Assembly (NCBI GenBank): GCA_004794655.1
Contig: SMMW01000032.1
Coordinates: forward strand, 620,001 to 684,000
Source of the DNA: Marisa cornuarietis
Lineage: Eukaryota; Mollusca; Gastropoda; Architaenioglossa; Ampullariidae
Length of the DNA stretch: 64,000 nt
Direction: 5' to 3'
Below the pieces are notes generated by a model that was given only the letters and a program-made list of their open reading frames with translations, was not told the origin of the DNA and made no database searches. Positions 48,400-60,794 of the stretch are shown piece by piece (the stretch's first letter is position 1; every line of letters begins with the position of its first letter). The position numbers were made by a program, and so were the translations under genes.

Positions 48400-50265
48400 A
48401 AGAGGTCAGAATGACCGACAGCCGTTGAGGTCCTGTTTACCTTTGCCGGGTGGTGGACAGGTGTTGGTGAGAACTTGAAGCCGACTAGATTTCTTCAATT
48501 ATACATTCACGACATCACGAGACCGACTGCAAAGGCGTTAGGATGTGAGGGCATCACGTGATACATCGCCTGCTAGACGACAAGAACCCGGATTTCAATT
48601 AAGGTCAGCAAGAAAGTAGAAACGTCCTCCTTCTCTTTCTCCCCCTCTTCTCCTCTTTTTTTATACTGTCTTTCTTTCATTATTGTTTTTTGTCTTTTTT
48701 TCCTTCATTTCTTTACCATTGCTCTTCTTCACCTTCGCAGTCTAGTCGTTCTGCTTTTTTAAAAAATGTCCCCCAGGAGCTTATATACACAATACTTAAC
48801 GATATTAAAGCATTTCCGGTCGTCTGACCGCTCCATCAAGTTAATTTGCTTCCCCCCCCCCCCCGATCCACTGGGGATCTTCTGAACTCCTGCCCTCATC
48901 CTGAGGTTATCGGCACTGGTGCGACAAACACATTAAACGCCCGCTGCTTTCGCTTCGTTAATCACAAGTATTTTGTTAAAAGCTGAAAATGTGAACTTAA
49001 CAAGTCACAATGTCTGCCAACAGGTTAAACCACTTCATCCCTCAGAGAAATGGTTAACCTACCAGAGTAGTTGGCAGTTGTAGGTACATAATTACACACC
49101 TTTCCGAAGGTGAGGATAGAGCTGTGTATGAGAAGGAGGGAAAGAACCACCCTGTGCAGTCCCCCCACCCCCCACCTGTGGTAATTTCAACGGTCGGCCG
49201 CTCGCACGATGAGCATCAGTTATGTGCAGTTGGTGCTCCAGGTGCCGACGGCAAGAAACATGAGTCAGCCGTCAGGTCAAACTGACTCGAACATTTTGAT
49301 GGAGTGCGCGCCAGTTCATTCGAGACCATCCTGAGATAGAAATGATCCTGAGAGCTGCCAATAAGAATGGCGATGACAGCAAGTTTTTGTGCAAGTCCTT
49401 TTTTTATTTACATGTCGGTACAATGTATGAACCGGATATACACTGTAATTTAAAATAAGCCAAGAAGGCCGCCTTTTATTTTAATGGAACGAAGGAGATG
49501 GAGTTTAATGAAGTGTATCGGTTGTCGATGTGGTGTAGGAAGTGAGGGTCACGGGTGACTGAATGTGACAAAGAACTGGGAGCCGTGTGGTGACAATGTG
49601 TGTAGCTGTCATTCAGTCCTGCCTCTGTGAGAGTCAACTACTTCTCGTGTCTCCAAGTTGAGAACATTGCCAGTACAGCAAACAATGCCATGAATGTTAC
49701 ACTCATTTAATGCAGGCATTATCAGGCTACTCACGGGTTCACATTGTTAGATCCTTCACTAGGAGCAGAACGTTAGTCCGCCATGCGTGAAGTTTCCATC
49801 TCGAGGAGTTTATAAAGATCGCAAACCATTGCATTAATAATAGGGTTAAAAAATTTATTAATTCTTCTATCAGTAATAAAATAATTAATTTAATATTCAT
49901 AACATCATTAAATCTTGAACATTGCTCAAGGCTTTGCTTAGTTTATATGCTGTCTAAGAAACATAAAAATTATAAAGCTCAAAATTTCTCGACAGATGTT
50001 CGACTGGCTTCAGTCATTGACTGGTGTTGTCTTCTGTGTCTTGTCTACCTGTAAGATGGAAGACTGCAGGATAAACTTTGTTTGGAATTTTTTATTTTCT
50101 TCGCACATAAAAGAAACGGCTCTTGTGCATTTTGAAGAGGGCTGGTGTGGATGAATCTGGTGTCAAGGCTGACATATCTTCAGCTCACAAACTTTGAACA
50201 CAATTGCCTGTCATTGACAAATATCTGTGACAGAAGCTTTTGTAAGCTCAGTCCTACTGAGATAT
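48400..50265. other. No gene seen
   Basis: No open frame or dispersed element is recognised. Pyrimidine-rich sequence lies at 48630-48760 and an AT-rich segment at 49840-49930. Confidence 0.5.
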
Positions 50266-50269
50266 TGAT

Positions 50270-50679
50270 CACACACACACACACTCACACTCACACACAC
50301 ACACACACTCTCACACACACACACTCACACACACACTCACTCACACACACACTCACACACACTCACACACACACACTCACACACACACTCACACACACAC
50401 TCACTCACACACACTCACACACACACACACTCACACACACACACACTCTCACACACACACACTCACACACACACTCACACACACTCACACACACACTCAC
50501 AAACACACACACACACACTCACACTCACACACACACACTCACACACTCACACACACACTCACACACACACTCACACACACACACTCACAAACACACACAC
50601 ACACTCACACACACACACACTCACAAACACACACACACACACTCACACACACACACACTCACACACACACTCACACACA
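50270..50679. repeat. (CA)n with CT interruptions, ~410 bp
   Basis: CACACACACT-type units with spacing of CT (8-18 bp) throughout. The His/Thr/Leu open frame across it is an artefact. Confidence 0.95.
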
Positions 50680-50875
50680 TATATAAAAATATAACTAATT
50701 GTGTACATGTGTGTGGGTAGTAAAGAGAAGCTGTCAGCTCGTGATTAAAAAGATCGTAAAATATAATTAGCTGAAATGGCGGCCTGACCTGGCTTTGACA
50801 TTCACAGGCCCACAGTGAAAATAGGCGACACAGAGACTGTTGACTGGACAGCTGTCCTCCTACAGCCATTCATGA

Positions 50876-52733
50876 CAGCTGGCAGCAGTGAGAATAACTA
50901 GACAGCTGGCAGCAGTGAGAATAACTAGACAGCTGGCAGCAGTGAGAATTACTAGACAGCTGGCAGCAGTGAGAATAACTAGACAGCTGGCAGCAGTGAG
51001 AATTACTAGACAGCTGGCAGCAGTGAGCATTACTAGACAGCTGGCAGCAGTCAGAATTACTAGACAGCTGGCAGCAGTCAGAATTACTAGACAGCTGGCA
51101 GCAGTCAGAATTACTAGACAGCTGGCAGCAGTCAGAATTACTAGACAACTGGCAGCAGTCAGAATCACTAGACAGCTGGCAGCAGTGAGAATAACTAGAC
51201 AGCTGTAAGTAGTAAGAATGACTGTAAACAGTAAGAAGAACTAGACAGCTGTAATCAGTGAGGATAAGTAGACAGCAGTAACCAGTAAGAATAATTAGAC
51301 AGCTGTAAGCTATGAGGATAACTAGACAGGTGTAACCAGTAAGAATATACTAGACAGCTGTACGTAGTAAGAATAACTGTAAGCAGTGGGAATAACTAGA
51401 CAGCTATAAGGAGTGAAAATAACTACACAGCTGTAAGCAGTGGGAATAACTAAATAGCTGCAAGCAGTGGGAACAACTAGATAGATTTAAGATGTGCGAA
51501 TAACAAGACAGCTGTCAGCAGTGAAAATAACTAGACAGCCTCAAGTAGTAAGAATAACTGTAAGAAGTGGGAATAACTAGACAGCTGTAAGCAGTGAGAA
51601 TAAAGAATAACTAGACAGCTGTAAGCAGTGGGAATAACTACACAGCTGTAAGCGATGAGAATAACTACACAGCTGTAAGGAGTAAGAATAACTAGATAAC
51701 TGTAAGCAGTAAGAATAACTAGACAGCTGTAAGCGATGAGAATAACTAGACACCTGTAATCAGTGGGAATAACTAGACAGCTGTAAGCGATGAGAATAAC
51801 TAGACACCTGTAATCAGTGGGAATAACTAGACAGCTGTAAGCGATGAAAATAACTAGATACCTGTAATCAGTGGGAATAACTAGACAGCTGTAAGCGATG
51901 AGAATAACTACACATTTGTAAGGAGTAAGAATAACTAGACAGCTGTAATCAGTGGGAATAACTAGACAGCTGTAATCAGTGGGAATAACTAGACAGCTAT
52001 AAGCGATGAGAATAACTAGACAGCTGTAATCAGTGGGAATAACTAGACAGCTATAAGCTATAAGACTAACTAGACAGCTGTAATCAGTGGGAATAACTAC
52101 ACAGCTGTAAGCAATAGGAATAACTAGAAAGCTGTAAGCAGTGAGAATAAAGAATAACTAGACAGCTGTAAGCAGTGGGAATACTTAGACAGCTGTAAGC
52201 GATGAGAATAACTACACATTTGTAAGGAGTAAGAATAACTAGATAACTGTAAGCAGTAAGAATAACTAGACAGCTGTAAGCGATGAGAATAACTAGACAC
52301 CTGTAATCAGTGGAAATAACTAGACAGCTGTAAGCGATGAGAATAACTACACATTTGTAAGGAGTAAGAATAACTAGACAGCTGTAATCAGTGGGAATAA
52401 CTAGACAGCTATAAGCGATGAGAATGACTAGACAGCTGTAATCAGTGGGAATAACTAAACAGCTATAAGCTATAAGACTAACTAGACAGCTGTAAGCAGT
52501 GGGAATAACTACACAGCTGTAAGCAATAGGAATAACTAGACAGCTGTAAGCAGTGAGAATAAAGAATAACTAGACAGCTGTCAGCAGTGAGAATATCTAC
52601 ACAGCTGTAAGCAGTGGGAATAACTACACAGCTGTAAGCAATAGGAATAACTAGACAGCTGTAAGCTAAGAGGATAACTAGACAGCTGTAAGCAGTGAGA
52701 ATAACCACACAGCTGTAAGCAGTCAGATACCTG
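50876..52733. repeat. 27-bp satellite array, ~1.9 kb, with higher-order structure
   Basis: About 69 units of CTAGACAGCTGGCAGCAGTG plus AGAATAA (27 bp). The first dozen units (50876-51200) are nearly identical; later units carry GTAAGCAGT in place of GGCAGCAGT. From about 51650 an alternating 54-bp dimer appears (one unit with CGATGAGAATAA, the next with ATCAGTGGGAATAA). Most units hold the palindrome CAGCTG. The 9-residue peptide repeats in the open frames (RITRQLAAV) only reflect the period. Confidence 0.95.
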
Positions 52734-53864
52734 AGAGCAGCAGGTGTGACCACACTCAGCACGTGCTGTGAGATAAAAACTCTCTGGTCACAACATCCAT
52801 CTTGAGTTTAAGGAAAGTGCAAGTGTTGAGGAGAAGGTTATGTGGACAGGCGAGAAACAAGTTGCTATGGGAGATTCTTACAACATTTCCTGCATTCTCT
52901 TTTTCTTCCTGTTACCTTGCCGCCACACTCGCTCGGTCTGTTCATTTCTCAAACTGTCAATTCCTGTGGCAATGCTCGCTTAATAAGCTTAGTCTTGTCA
53001 CAGCTCCCTGGAGCTCACCACCACAGAAAGATCCAGTCGTTAGTTTGATGTTTGAGGCGAGTTTCAGCAGCAGTAGGGGTGGAGGGTACGGGTAGTGATA
53101 CTTTTCCTTACAGACTGAAGGATAAAGTGTAAACTGCCTTCAGTTATTTTCACTTCACACGACTATAGGAAACCTCTCCCCGTGTTTTCCCAGGGTGGGG
53201 ACAAAGCTATCACACAGATTAATGCATCCTATCACGACCCTCTTGACCAAGTGTAATGTTGTAGAACAAACTGTAATCTTCCAAAGCCGGAAATTGATTA
53301 TCGCATTTTTTTACTTGAGCTTTGCGAGTTTGTTTTTGTTTTGGCCAGAGATAATGCCAGAGAAAGAATATGAGGAACGAGGGCATAATTAGATAATATT
53401 CTTGTTTACTTGATGCCCGGAGGCGGAGGATACAACAGCCCCGCCCTGCTGATGCTAAATGTGAACAGCAGCCACAACTGAATGCTGGCCAGTGTGTCAG
53501 TTATTTCACATGAAATACAGAAGACAAGCTGCTTAGCTGCCATGTTGTATGGTCTTCACAATACTCTGTCTAAAGGGATTAAATGAAAGAAAGCGAGATG
53601 ATAAAAAAAGAAGAGTGTCTGTCCATTTGTCTGAATGTCTGTTAATGTTTTTCTGTCTGTCGTTCGGTATGTTTGTCAGTTTGTCCCCTTGCCTGCCTAT
53701 TTATATGTCCGCCTGAATGTTTTAGTATTTTTGTGTCTGTTTCTGTCTCCTCTGTATGTGCGTTTGTTTGTCTGTCGGTCGTCTTTCTGCCTTTCTCTCT
53801 CTCTGTCTGTTTGCTTATGGGCTCTGATTAGAAGTGACAGAGAGGGAGGCAAATACAGTTTTCA

Positions 53865-54015
53865 TTCACATTCACCAAGCGACCGGTTTGACTGCCTGTG
53901 GCTGCTGTACTCGACTTGCGGGTTCAAATGGAATCCGGAATCTACACCAGCAGTTAACAGTCGGGTACCCACCCAACTGACGCAATGTTTACTATTCCGG
54001 GTCCGCTCCCCCGAA
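53865..54015 (+). mobile_element. Possible SINE family A fragment
   Basis: GCGGGTTCAAATGGAATCC resembles box B. It is followed by CGGGTACCCACCCAACTGACG, which resembles the segment after box B in the family A copies (GGTACCCATTC/AGCTGGGTCG read in the other direction). Box A is not clear. It adjoins a long (CA)n array. Confidence 0.3.
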
Positions 54016-54046
54016 CGACACTAACGCCTACAACAGCTAAATATAA

Positions 54047-54196
54047 ACACACACACCCACACACATACACACACATATACACACATTACACACGACACCA
54101 CACACATACACACGCACACATACACACATAACACACACACACATATACACACATAACACACGACACCACACACATACACACACACACATACACACG

Positions 54197-54255
<59 letters not shown>
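54047..54255. repeat. (CA)n array with TACACA / GACACC variants
   Basis: About 100 CA units, irregular on the left and perfect on the right (54199-54255). Confidence 0.95.
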
Positions 54256-54258
<3 letters not shown>

Positions 54259-54827
54259 CCCTGATTTCCATGTCCCACCAAACAGCGGTTTCCGAAGCAA
54301 GTGAAAGTAAGTGGCACAACTCAAGTCAGGGACTGACTCCATGATGGAAAGATATTTCCTCTGATCGTCTGATATGTTTAGTGCCTTGTGTGACTACAAG
54401 TTGTGTGAAGAGTCTACCACCACCAGTGTAGCATATCACTTGATATCAAGTACAGGCCGCTGTTGTTGTGTGTAACATGCAATGGTGTGTGAAACCATCA
54501 GCACTAAAGACTGAGGCAAGTGTTTCACCAAGTTTGCTTCTCACCCTCGAACATATGTTTAGCCGTGTGTGTGTGTGAGAGAGAGAGAGAGAGAACATTA
54601 ATAACGGCTGTCACTAAATACCGGCAGTTTATATCTACATAGGAGATCGTAAAGGTCTATTTCTTAATGTTTCCATTCATTCTTACACAGGGTAACACAT
54701 TTTTGTGATACGCAGCAATATTGATGATATAGTCTTTAGAATGATCACAAATCTTATATGCATGAGACTAAAAATATCAATTGAAGACATTATCAGTCTT
54801 ATGTATGTACATAATCACGTGCTTTCA

Positions 54828-54858
<31 letters not shown>

Positions 54859-54902
54859 ATGCAGACGCCCACGTACATATGCAAGGTTTAAAAGACACGC
54901 AC

Positions 54903-55650
54903 TCACCTGGTGCACCCTCCGATCCCTCTGATGTGACGGACACCAAGTTCACACCTTTGCCGTGAGGCGACAGTTAGTTTCAGCATGCACAAGATAACAG
55001 ATGACGTCGATGACACCAATGATAATGTATGGATGATATAGATGCTGCAACTTTTGGGGGTCTGGCTTGTGTAATGCCTGGTCGTCCCCCACCGGCGCGG
55101 AAACGAGCACAAGGGAGGAATGTTTCTGTTGGCCCTCTACACCCACTCAAGTCGAGCGAGACACCTACCGACACTTTAACCCCCCAACCCCCTCACACTT
55201 CCCGCCCCTTGTCCTCCCAAGTATTTGCACACATGCACACATGCACGCGCCTTGCGAGAACCAGTGACCAACGCAAGCGTGTTGCCTGATGTGTTCAGCG
55301 GCGTCCCCCTCCCCCTCCCCCCCCTAACAGTCGCATCACGGCATCACGTGACTCTGACTAGCGACCCTCCCACGCGAAGTTTCGTGTGTCGCCAGGCTTT
55401 TGCATCAGCGTCGACGGATTGTGATGTTGGGATGCGCCAGGCTATCGCCTCGGGCACTTTATGAATACCCTCCGTCATCGGCAAAAATTAATGACTTCAT
55501 TATCTGCGGCCTTCACCCTCGGCAACAGGAGGCGTCGCGATGATGACAGCCCTCGTCGAAGGCCTCGTTGCCGCTGACGCGACCTTTGACACAACCTGTG
55601 CCATGCAAATGTGTCTCACCACCAACTTTCTCTAGTCGTGGCAAATTCCA
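54903..55650 (-). promoter_or_regulatory. CpG-rich stretch with strong minus-strand donor; candidate upstream NCS exon/promoter
   Basis: GCACCAG|GTGAGT on the minus strand (exon side ending 54907) is a consensus donor. It follows about 700 nt of CpG-rich DNA (55650-54907) containing a GACGTCA half-CRE near 55000. The NCS gene needs an upstream non-coding exon in this orientation, about 14 kb away. The link is inference; other genes could use it. Confidence 0.22.
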
Positions 55651-55974
55651 CACACAGGTAGTTGTGAGCACACAGGTAGCTGCGCGGAGAATAAGACATT
55701 TGTCGAGTCACATCTCGTCTCGGGATGTACCTGTGTAGTTCCTTCTCGATGTGACACCTGTGTCCGTCTGGCGTTTTTAATCTATGAGATGTATAGAGCT
55801 CTCAGCATCTATCCCTGATTAACAGAATACCACTTCTCAATGTGTATTATGATATGTCAGCTGTGCAAGTCAACGTACGATATTAAATACAAAATATTGC
55901 AGCTTGGGTTGCAGGGCAGAAATTCATGTTATTCGGTTTGTTTCAATGGCTGTTATTGTGGGAATAAGATTGTA

Positions 55975-56140
55975 TCGGAGTGGGACTTGAACCAGCAGGT
56001 CCGCACGCTACCCGGTTAGATACCCGCGTGACAAAGCACACTTCCCCTCGTGGACTCAGCTGTGGAATGGGTTCCTGACTCCGAGAGGATTGTGAAAGGG
56101 GGGCGAGAGGAGATGGGCACCGCCCTCACAAAAAGCTCAC
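55975..56140. mobile_element. SINE-like fragment, rearranged
   Basis: The plus strand holds GGGTTCCTGACTCCGAGAGG and GAGATGGGCACCGCCCTC, matching the body of SINE family A in plus orientation. The segment before it (56000-55985 read on the minus strand) carries a box B-like CTGGTTCAAGTCCCAC in the opposite orientation. The copy is therefore inverted internally or is a join of two elements. Confidence 0.4.
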
Positions 56141-57430
56141 CCAAAGTAATTGAGATCGCTAACATCCAGCTCCCCAAAGACCATCAGGTTTCGGGATAAC
56201 CTTCACCTTTTTACCTGGTTTTTTTTCCTCATCTTTCTTTCAGGCAGCTTCGTGATAAGCCACACGGGAGGCACCCCACCCCTACTAAGTTCTGAAGCCA
56301 CATTTCTCAGCGACCGAAATCTGGGACACGTGCAACATCCCGCCTGATGCTGTGCAGCAAACCAGAGTCTGGAGACATCAATACAACGACCAGTTTAGTT
56401 TTTTTTTCTCTGAAAATATAAACACACATAATCTACTAAAGGTGCCCCCCCCCCGTTCGATCACCTGCCGACTTTTGTGTACCCCCCCCCCCCTAAGCAC
56501 TGGTGTGACCACCGCGTGATGCCATTTGCTCGTCTGTTTGTTCGTCGTCTCTGCAGACAACATCCCGACTATTTTCTTGTTTTATTTGCTCGCGTGTTCT
56601 CTTCCTGTTCGGACAAAAAATGCTAATGGCTGACAGGAGATGGAGCATGGCAATCAGATCTCTGTGCTGCCTCGCAAGTTTGCAAAGGAGGAAGATGGAT
56701 CTTTGCTGTCTCCCCCCCCCCTCACACACACACTACCCACACACACACCCCTCCCCCCAACCTCGAGGCCGTTGCCGGTTCTTTCCTTAGACAGGGAAGC
56801 AGATGACAGAGATAAACATGTACACGGGTAGAAGAAGTTATGGATCCTGTGATGCTGAATTGTAAGATGGTTCCACTGCACGCAATCAACGAGGAGTTTC
56901 TTTAGCGATCTCACTGATGAGATTTGAGGCACCAACCAAGTTCCAAAAGTTCGGCTCATCTCACGATATTTTGCAGAAGTGGGGACAATAAAAAAAAGAG
57001 TGAATATAAAATAGTAAATACTACCTTGCACTGTGATCTTCCTACAGTTACTTTTAGAAGAGGACAAAACATGTCTCCTTTACTCCTTTCTTCTCTGCCT
57101 TCCTATATTTCAGTAAAGAAGTTACAGCGTTCCCTCGCTCAGTGGTCAGTCAAGTGGCTCATCATATCTAAAGTACACGTGGAATCCTTTTCTTCCATGG
57201 CCTTGTTCTTACAGGATAATTTAAACAGCGATTTTCGTGATAGCCGCCAAGTGGCGCTGTGTGTGTGTGTGTGCGTGTGTGCGTGCTTGTGTGTGTATGT
57301 GTATGTGTGTATATATATTCATGCTCATAATAACTTTAACCTGTTAGTGATATATTGGGACTTTTCCATGAGTCAGTGAAGCACTTTGAAATGAAATAAC
57401 AAGTTTGAAACTGTTTTAATTGCTTCACAG

Positions 57431-57671
57431 CGACTTCTCCACCAGTGATCGAAGCGATTTGAAACAATTATTATTATTATTGAAAAACAGTTACACGTAT
57501 GTTGATCTGTGTTATCATGAAGTAAGTCAACATTATCGTATTTCTGAACAGTTATATGAAACAGTTTTTCCCGCTACATGGCAGCCACTTGAAGAAGAAT
57601 ATGTTACATGTTGTCTGTGGGCTTGGTTACAACAATACAGGACTTGTTATACAGACATGCGTTACGCCAAG
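57431..57671 (+). CDS. Candidate internal exon of an unrecognised gene
   Basis: The segment follows TTTTAATTGCTTCACAG (an acceptor ending 57430) and precedes AAG|GTAAGA (a strong donor at 57672). Read from 57432 it is open for exactly 80 codons and ends at phase 0. The peptide is of mixed composition: LKQLLLLLK, then Tyr/Cys-rich stretches such as YTYVDLCYHE, and LEEEYVTCCLWAWLQQYRTCYT. Against it: the leucine run is a (TTA)n microsatellite, third positions are AT-rich unlike the NCS exons, and open frames of this size occur by chance here. I recognise no domain. Confidence 0.3.
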
Positions 57672-58188
57672 GTAAGAAAATATTTATATATATATATTAT
57701 AGGCTTTACCTGACTTGCAATCATTATATACACATATTACGAGAAATGATCGGGCCCTTTAATATGGAGTATGTCATGTAAGGGTCTCATCTCTCCTAAA
57801 CCCCTCTCCCCCTTCATCCCGGTACAAAAAAAATCTGCTGTAGAATCAAGGAAATATGAAGCCTTTTGGGACTCTACTGACATGTCGGAATGAGTCGCCC
57901 TCGACACAGCCACTCTGAAATGCATCATGGCTGTCACCAGAAGAAAAACGATGACACACAGGAAAAAACGCCGAGGGCCTTGACCTTTGGCCTTGTTCTA
58001 TGAGGTACAGACAGAGACACCAGGGGCCTGAGTTATGAACCAAAGATACATTCTCGTCTCAGATTTCTCTTTATGTTGCTCAATACCTACTTCTCGTGCA
58101 ACTTCTTTGCAGTCACAGTTGTCGAAGGTACACAGGGGCCTCGAGAGTATTAGCTGATCTCCTTAGTTATCTTTTTTTTAAATTTCAG

Positions 58189-58236
58189 GACAACGGTCAA
58201 TGGCTATCCCGGAGGTACACTACCACTGGTTCATGA
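58189..58236 (+). CDS. Possible terminal exon continuing the 57431-57671 candidate
   Basis: A strong acceptor (eight T, then AAATTTCAG) ends at 58188. Continuing at phase 0 from the upstream donor gives 15 codons (DNGQWLSRRYTTTGS) and then TGA at 58234-58236. The phase match with the previous exon is the only link. An alternative donor inside it (GGAG|GTACAC) would change the end. Confidence 0.18.
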   Translation, partial: DNGQWLSRRYTTTGS

Positions 58237-59279
58237 CTATGGTCCCAGGAGTATGAGGAAAAACTGTTTCTTCCTGTCCATTACTACCGCAACACCACCA
58301 GCCATGGACACAACCACAATGAAAGAACGATAACAGTCCTAACAGCGGGTTAAGGATGGAAAAGCTCACACCCCGCGGACTTGTGGTCATTTGCACTCGC
58401 TACCTACCGTTTGTGGTTTCATCAACAGCTTTCCAGCTATAAATATATCAGCGATGAAAGATGGTACATTTGTCACAGGAAAGTTATATCCTGAGACAAG
58501 GCAACGATGGGGACAGTGGGGGGGGGGACCCCGAGATTTCATGGGACTCGGAGAGCATGGAGCAGCAGGTGAAGCGTGCACAGCTGCCGACAAACCTCAT
58601 TTGTGTGACATTAATTCCACCCTCCATCTGCCGTCCATGTAACTGCCATATGTCGTCTGCTCTACCTCCCTCTGGTCCACACCTCGCCATGGCCTTTAGT
58701 CCCCCCTCCCCCTCCTGTGAACATTGGAATAACAAGAGCTCGCACCTCTCTCTAAGCTCAAATTAATTTCTTCGTTTCTTGTTCATGCCAACGCACCTTG
58801 GTGAGCCGCAGGACAATTTATTCCAACCTCCTCTCGTCTTCAGCGGTTCATGATCACGTGGTTGTAGAGCTCAATATCATTATCTACTGACGATCCGTTT
58901 TTCTGTTGTTCATTTGTATGAGCTTGTTTCATTTTTTTCATCCATTAGCTTCATATGCACCTGTCACTTGATGTATCTCCTAAAAAAAGAGAGATTGTAA
59001 GCACAGCATATTGTTTCTCGCTCTGAGGTGAAGAAAACACTTCCCTACCATATCCCTGTAGTATTGGGCCACTTGCAAACTAGGTATCTTGCTGGGTTAG
59101 TTAAACATGTTGTAGACTGGTGAAGTTCGGTTACTTGCTGTCTTTAACTGTCTACAGTTTGTCGAGAAAACCAACGAGAAACGATGTGTAGACCTGTATG
59201 GGATGAGGACGAGGGTCAGAAGGAAGGCTACGAACATGAGGAAGAAAAATGAAATATCAGCGTAAAGGTGTTCATGTAA

Positions 59280-59549
59280 TCATACACACACATGCACATG
59301 CACACTTACATACACACGCACACACAGATACAATACACACACACAGACACGTACACAATATACACACAAATTGGCGCTTAAACATACACATCACACACAA
59401 TAATAAACATACACATGCAGTTACACATTTATACATACACATCACACAGTCTGACACATACACACAGTGATACAGGTCATATATATACACATAACAAATG
59501 TATTGATACATATACCACACACAGATATACATATATACTCACACATTTA

Positions 59550-59592
<43 letters not shown>

Positions 59593-59605
59593 CCGATGTA
59601 CAGGC
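59280..59605. repeat. Irregular (CA)n / (CATACA)n region
   Basis: CA-rich with TACACA and ATACACA variants, ending in a perfect (CA)n at 59552-59592. Another (CA)n lies at 59690-59738. Confidence 0.9.
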
Positions 59606-60244
59606 ATAGATTTTAAAGACCCGAGTTAATCCAAGTGAAGATGAATCTCTCCTCAAGAAAGAAAAATGAAGAAAAAGCACTCACACACACGTACACTCAC
59701 ACACATTCACTCACTCACACACACACACACACACACATCTAATAAGAGAAGAACTCAAATGTCACACCCGGAAAATTTCTCCCGTTCTTTTCCAGACAAA
59801 AACAACTCGTGATATTTTGGGCTCGCAATCGTCACCTGGGTCCTAAAAATAGTCCATAACTTCCTCCACCCCCCACCCACCTGCACCCCACACCCATGTG
59901 TTTGTATGTTCCTAATGTCGCTGCCTGTAGCTGAGGCAGCCTCTCTATGCCGGGTGGATGTGATGCGGGTTATTTCCGTGCGGGTTTGTTTAAACTGGGT
60001 TTTGTCCTCGCGAGGCTTCGTCATGCAACATCTTCGACCTCGCGCACTAATGATACACGTGTAGCTTATATCCTGGCATTTCTACCGCACGACTTTTCCT
60101 CGGCCTGACATCCCAGCGGCAACATGATCCCCAACACGTGACCCGAGCATCTGCCTTGTACCACCCGTCTTTAGCCTTGTTATCGCTTGTCATGAAATCA
60201 CTCCACATAAAGAACCATCAGTTGATGGAAGCTTACATCAGAGT

Positions 60245-60335
60245 GTTTGCAAAAAAATAAATAAATAAAGCGAACGGAACCGTTCCCCGTTCGGGGAACG
60301 GTTCCGTTCGCTTTATTTATTTTTTTTTTGCAAAC
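60245..60335. repeat. Near-perfect ~90-bp palindrome
   Basis: The left arm GTTTGC-A7-(TAAA)3-GCGAACGGAACCGTTCCCCG and the right arm, its reverse complement, are separated by only TT. The arms differ just in the number of TAAA units and the A/T run. The inner 19 bp on each side are perfect. It is an ideal cruciform or hairpin former. Confidence 0.9.
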
Positions 60336-60794
60336 ACATGTATATTTTTGCAAACTTGTCTATAAACATTGTGAGGTTGTTGGCCTGAAAGTATTTCTGA
60401 CGAATCAAGCGTTAGGATAGGACAGAATAAAATGTATTGTTTTAAATAAATTGTGATCATGGAGGATAGAAAGATGGGGGGGGGGGTGTGGACTGGGCTG
60501 CAGGATAAAAGGTGGCTTACCGTGCTGTCAGTAATCAAACGTCGATCAGGTAAAACTGTTGCTGCTCCCCACACACCTGTGCTGCAGGTAATAGCTGCAC
60601 TCAGCGGCATAGACTCCTTCACACCGGAGAGAGTCAGTCACACGTACACCTGGCCTACCATTGTTGCCGACACTTTCCCTACAAACACCTGTGCTCTCCT
60701 TTCAATACGACAGCAGCAACAAAAACCCACGCCAGAAAACCCACTCCTTTTGAATCCGCTGACGACACTCGAGCCTGCGCCTGGCAGTTAGCTC

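Noticed and set aside
50145..50720. 191-codon His/Thr/Leu-rich open frame
   Set aside because: It is a translation of the (CA)n/CT array.
50860..51208. Open frames with 9-residue repeats, possible repeat protein
   Set aside because: All frames on both strands are open because the 27-bp unit has no stops; no unit keeps a frame into unique sequence.
50876..52733. CRISPR-like regular repeat array
   Set aside because: Units are contiguous with no unique spacers and the DNA is eukaryotic.
54021..54342. Cys/Val-rich open frames
   Set aside because: They are translations of (CA)n on the minus strand.
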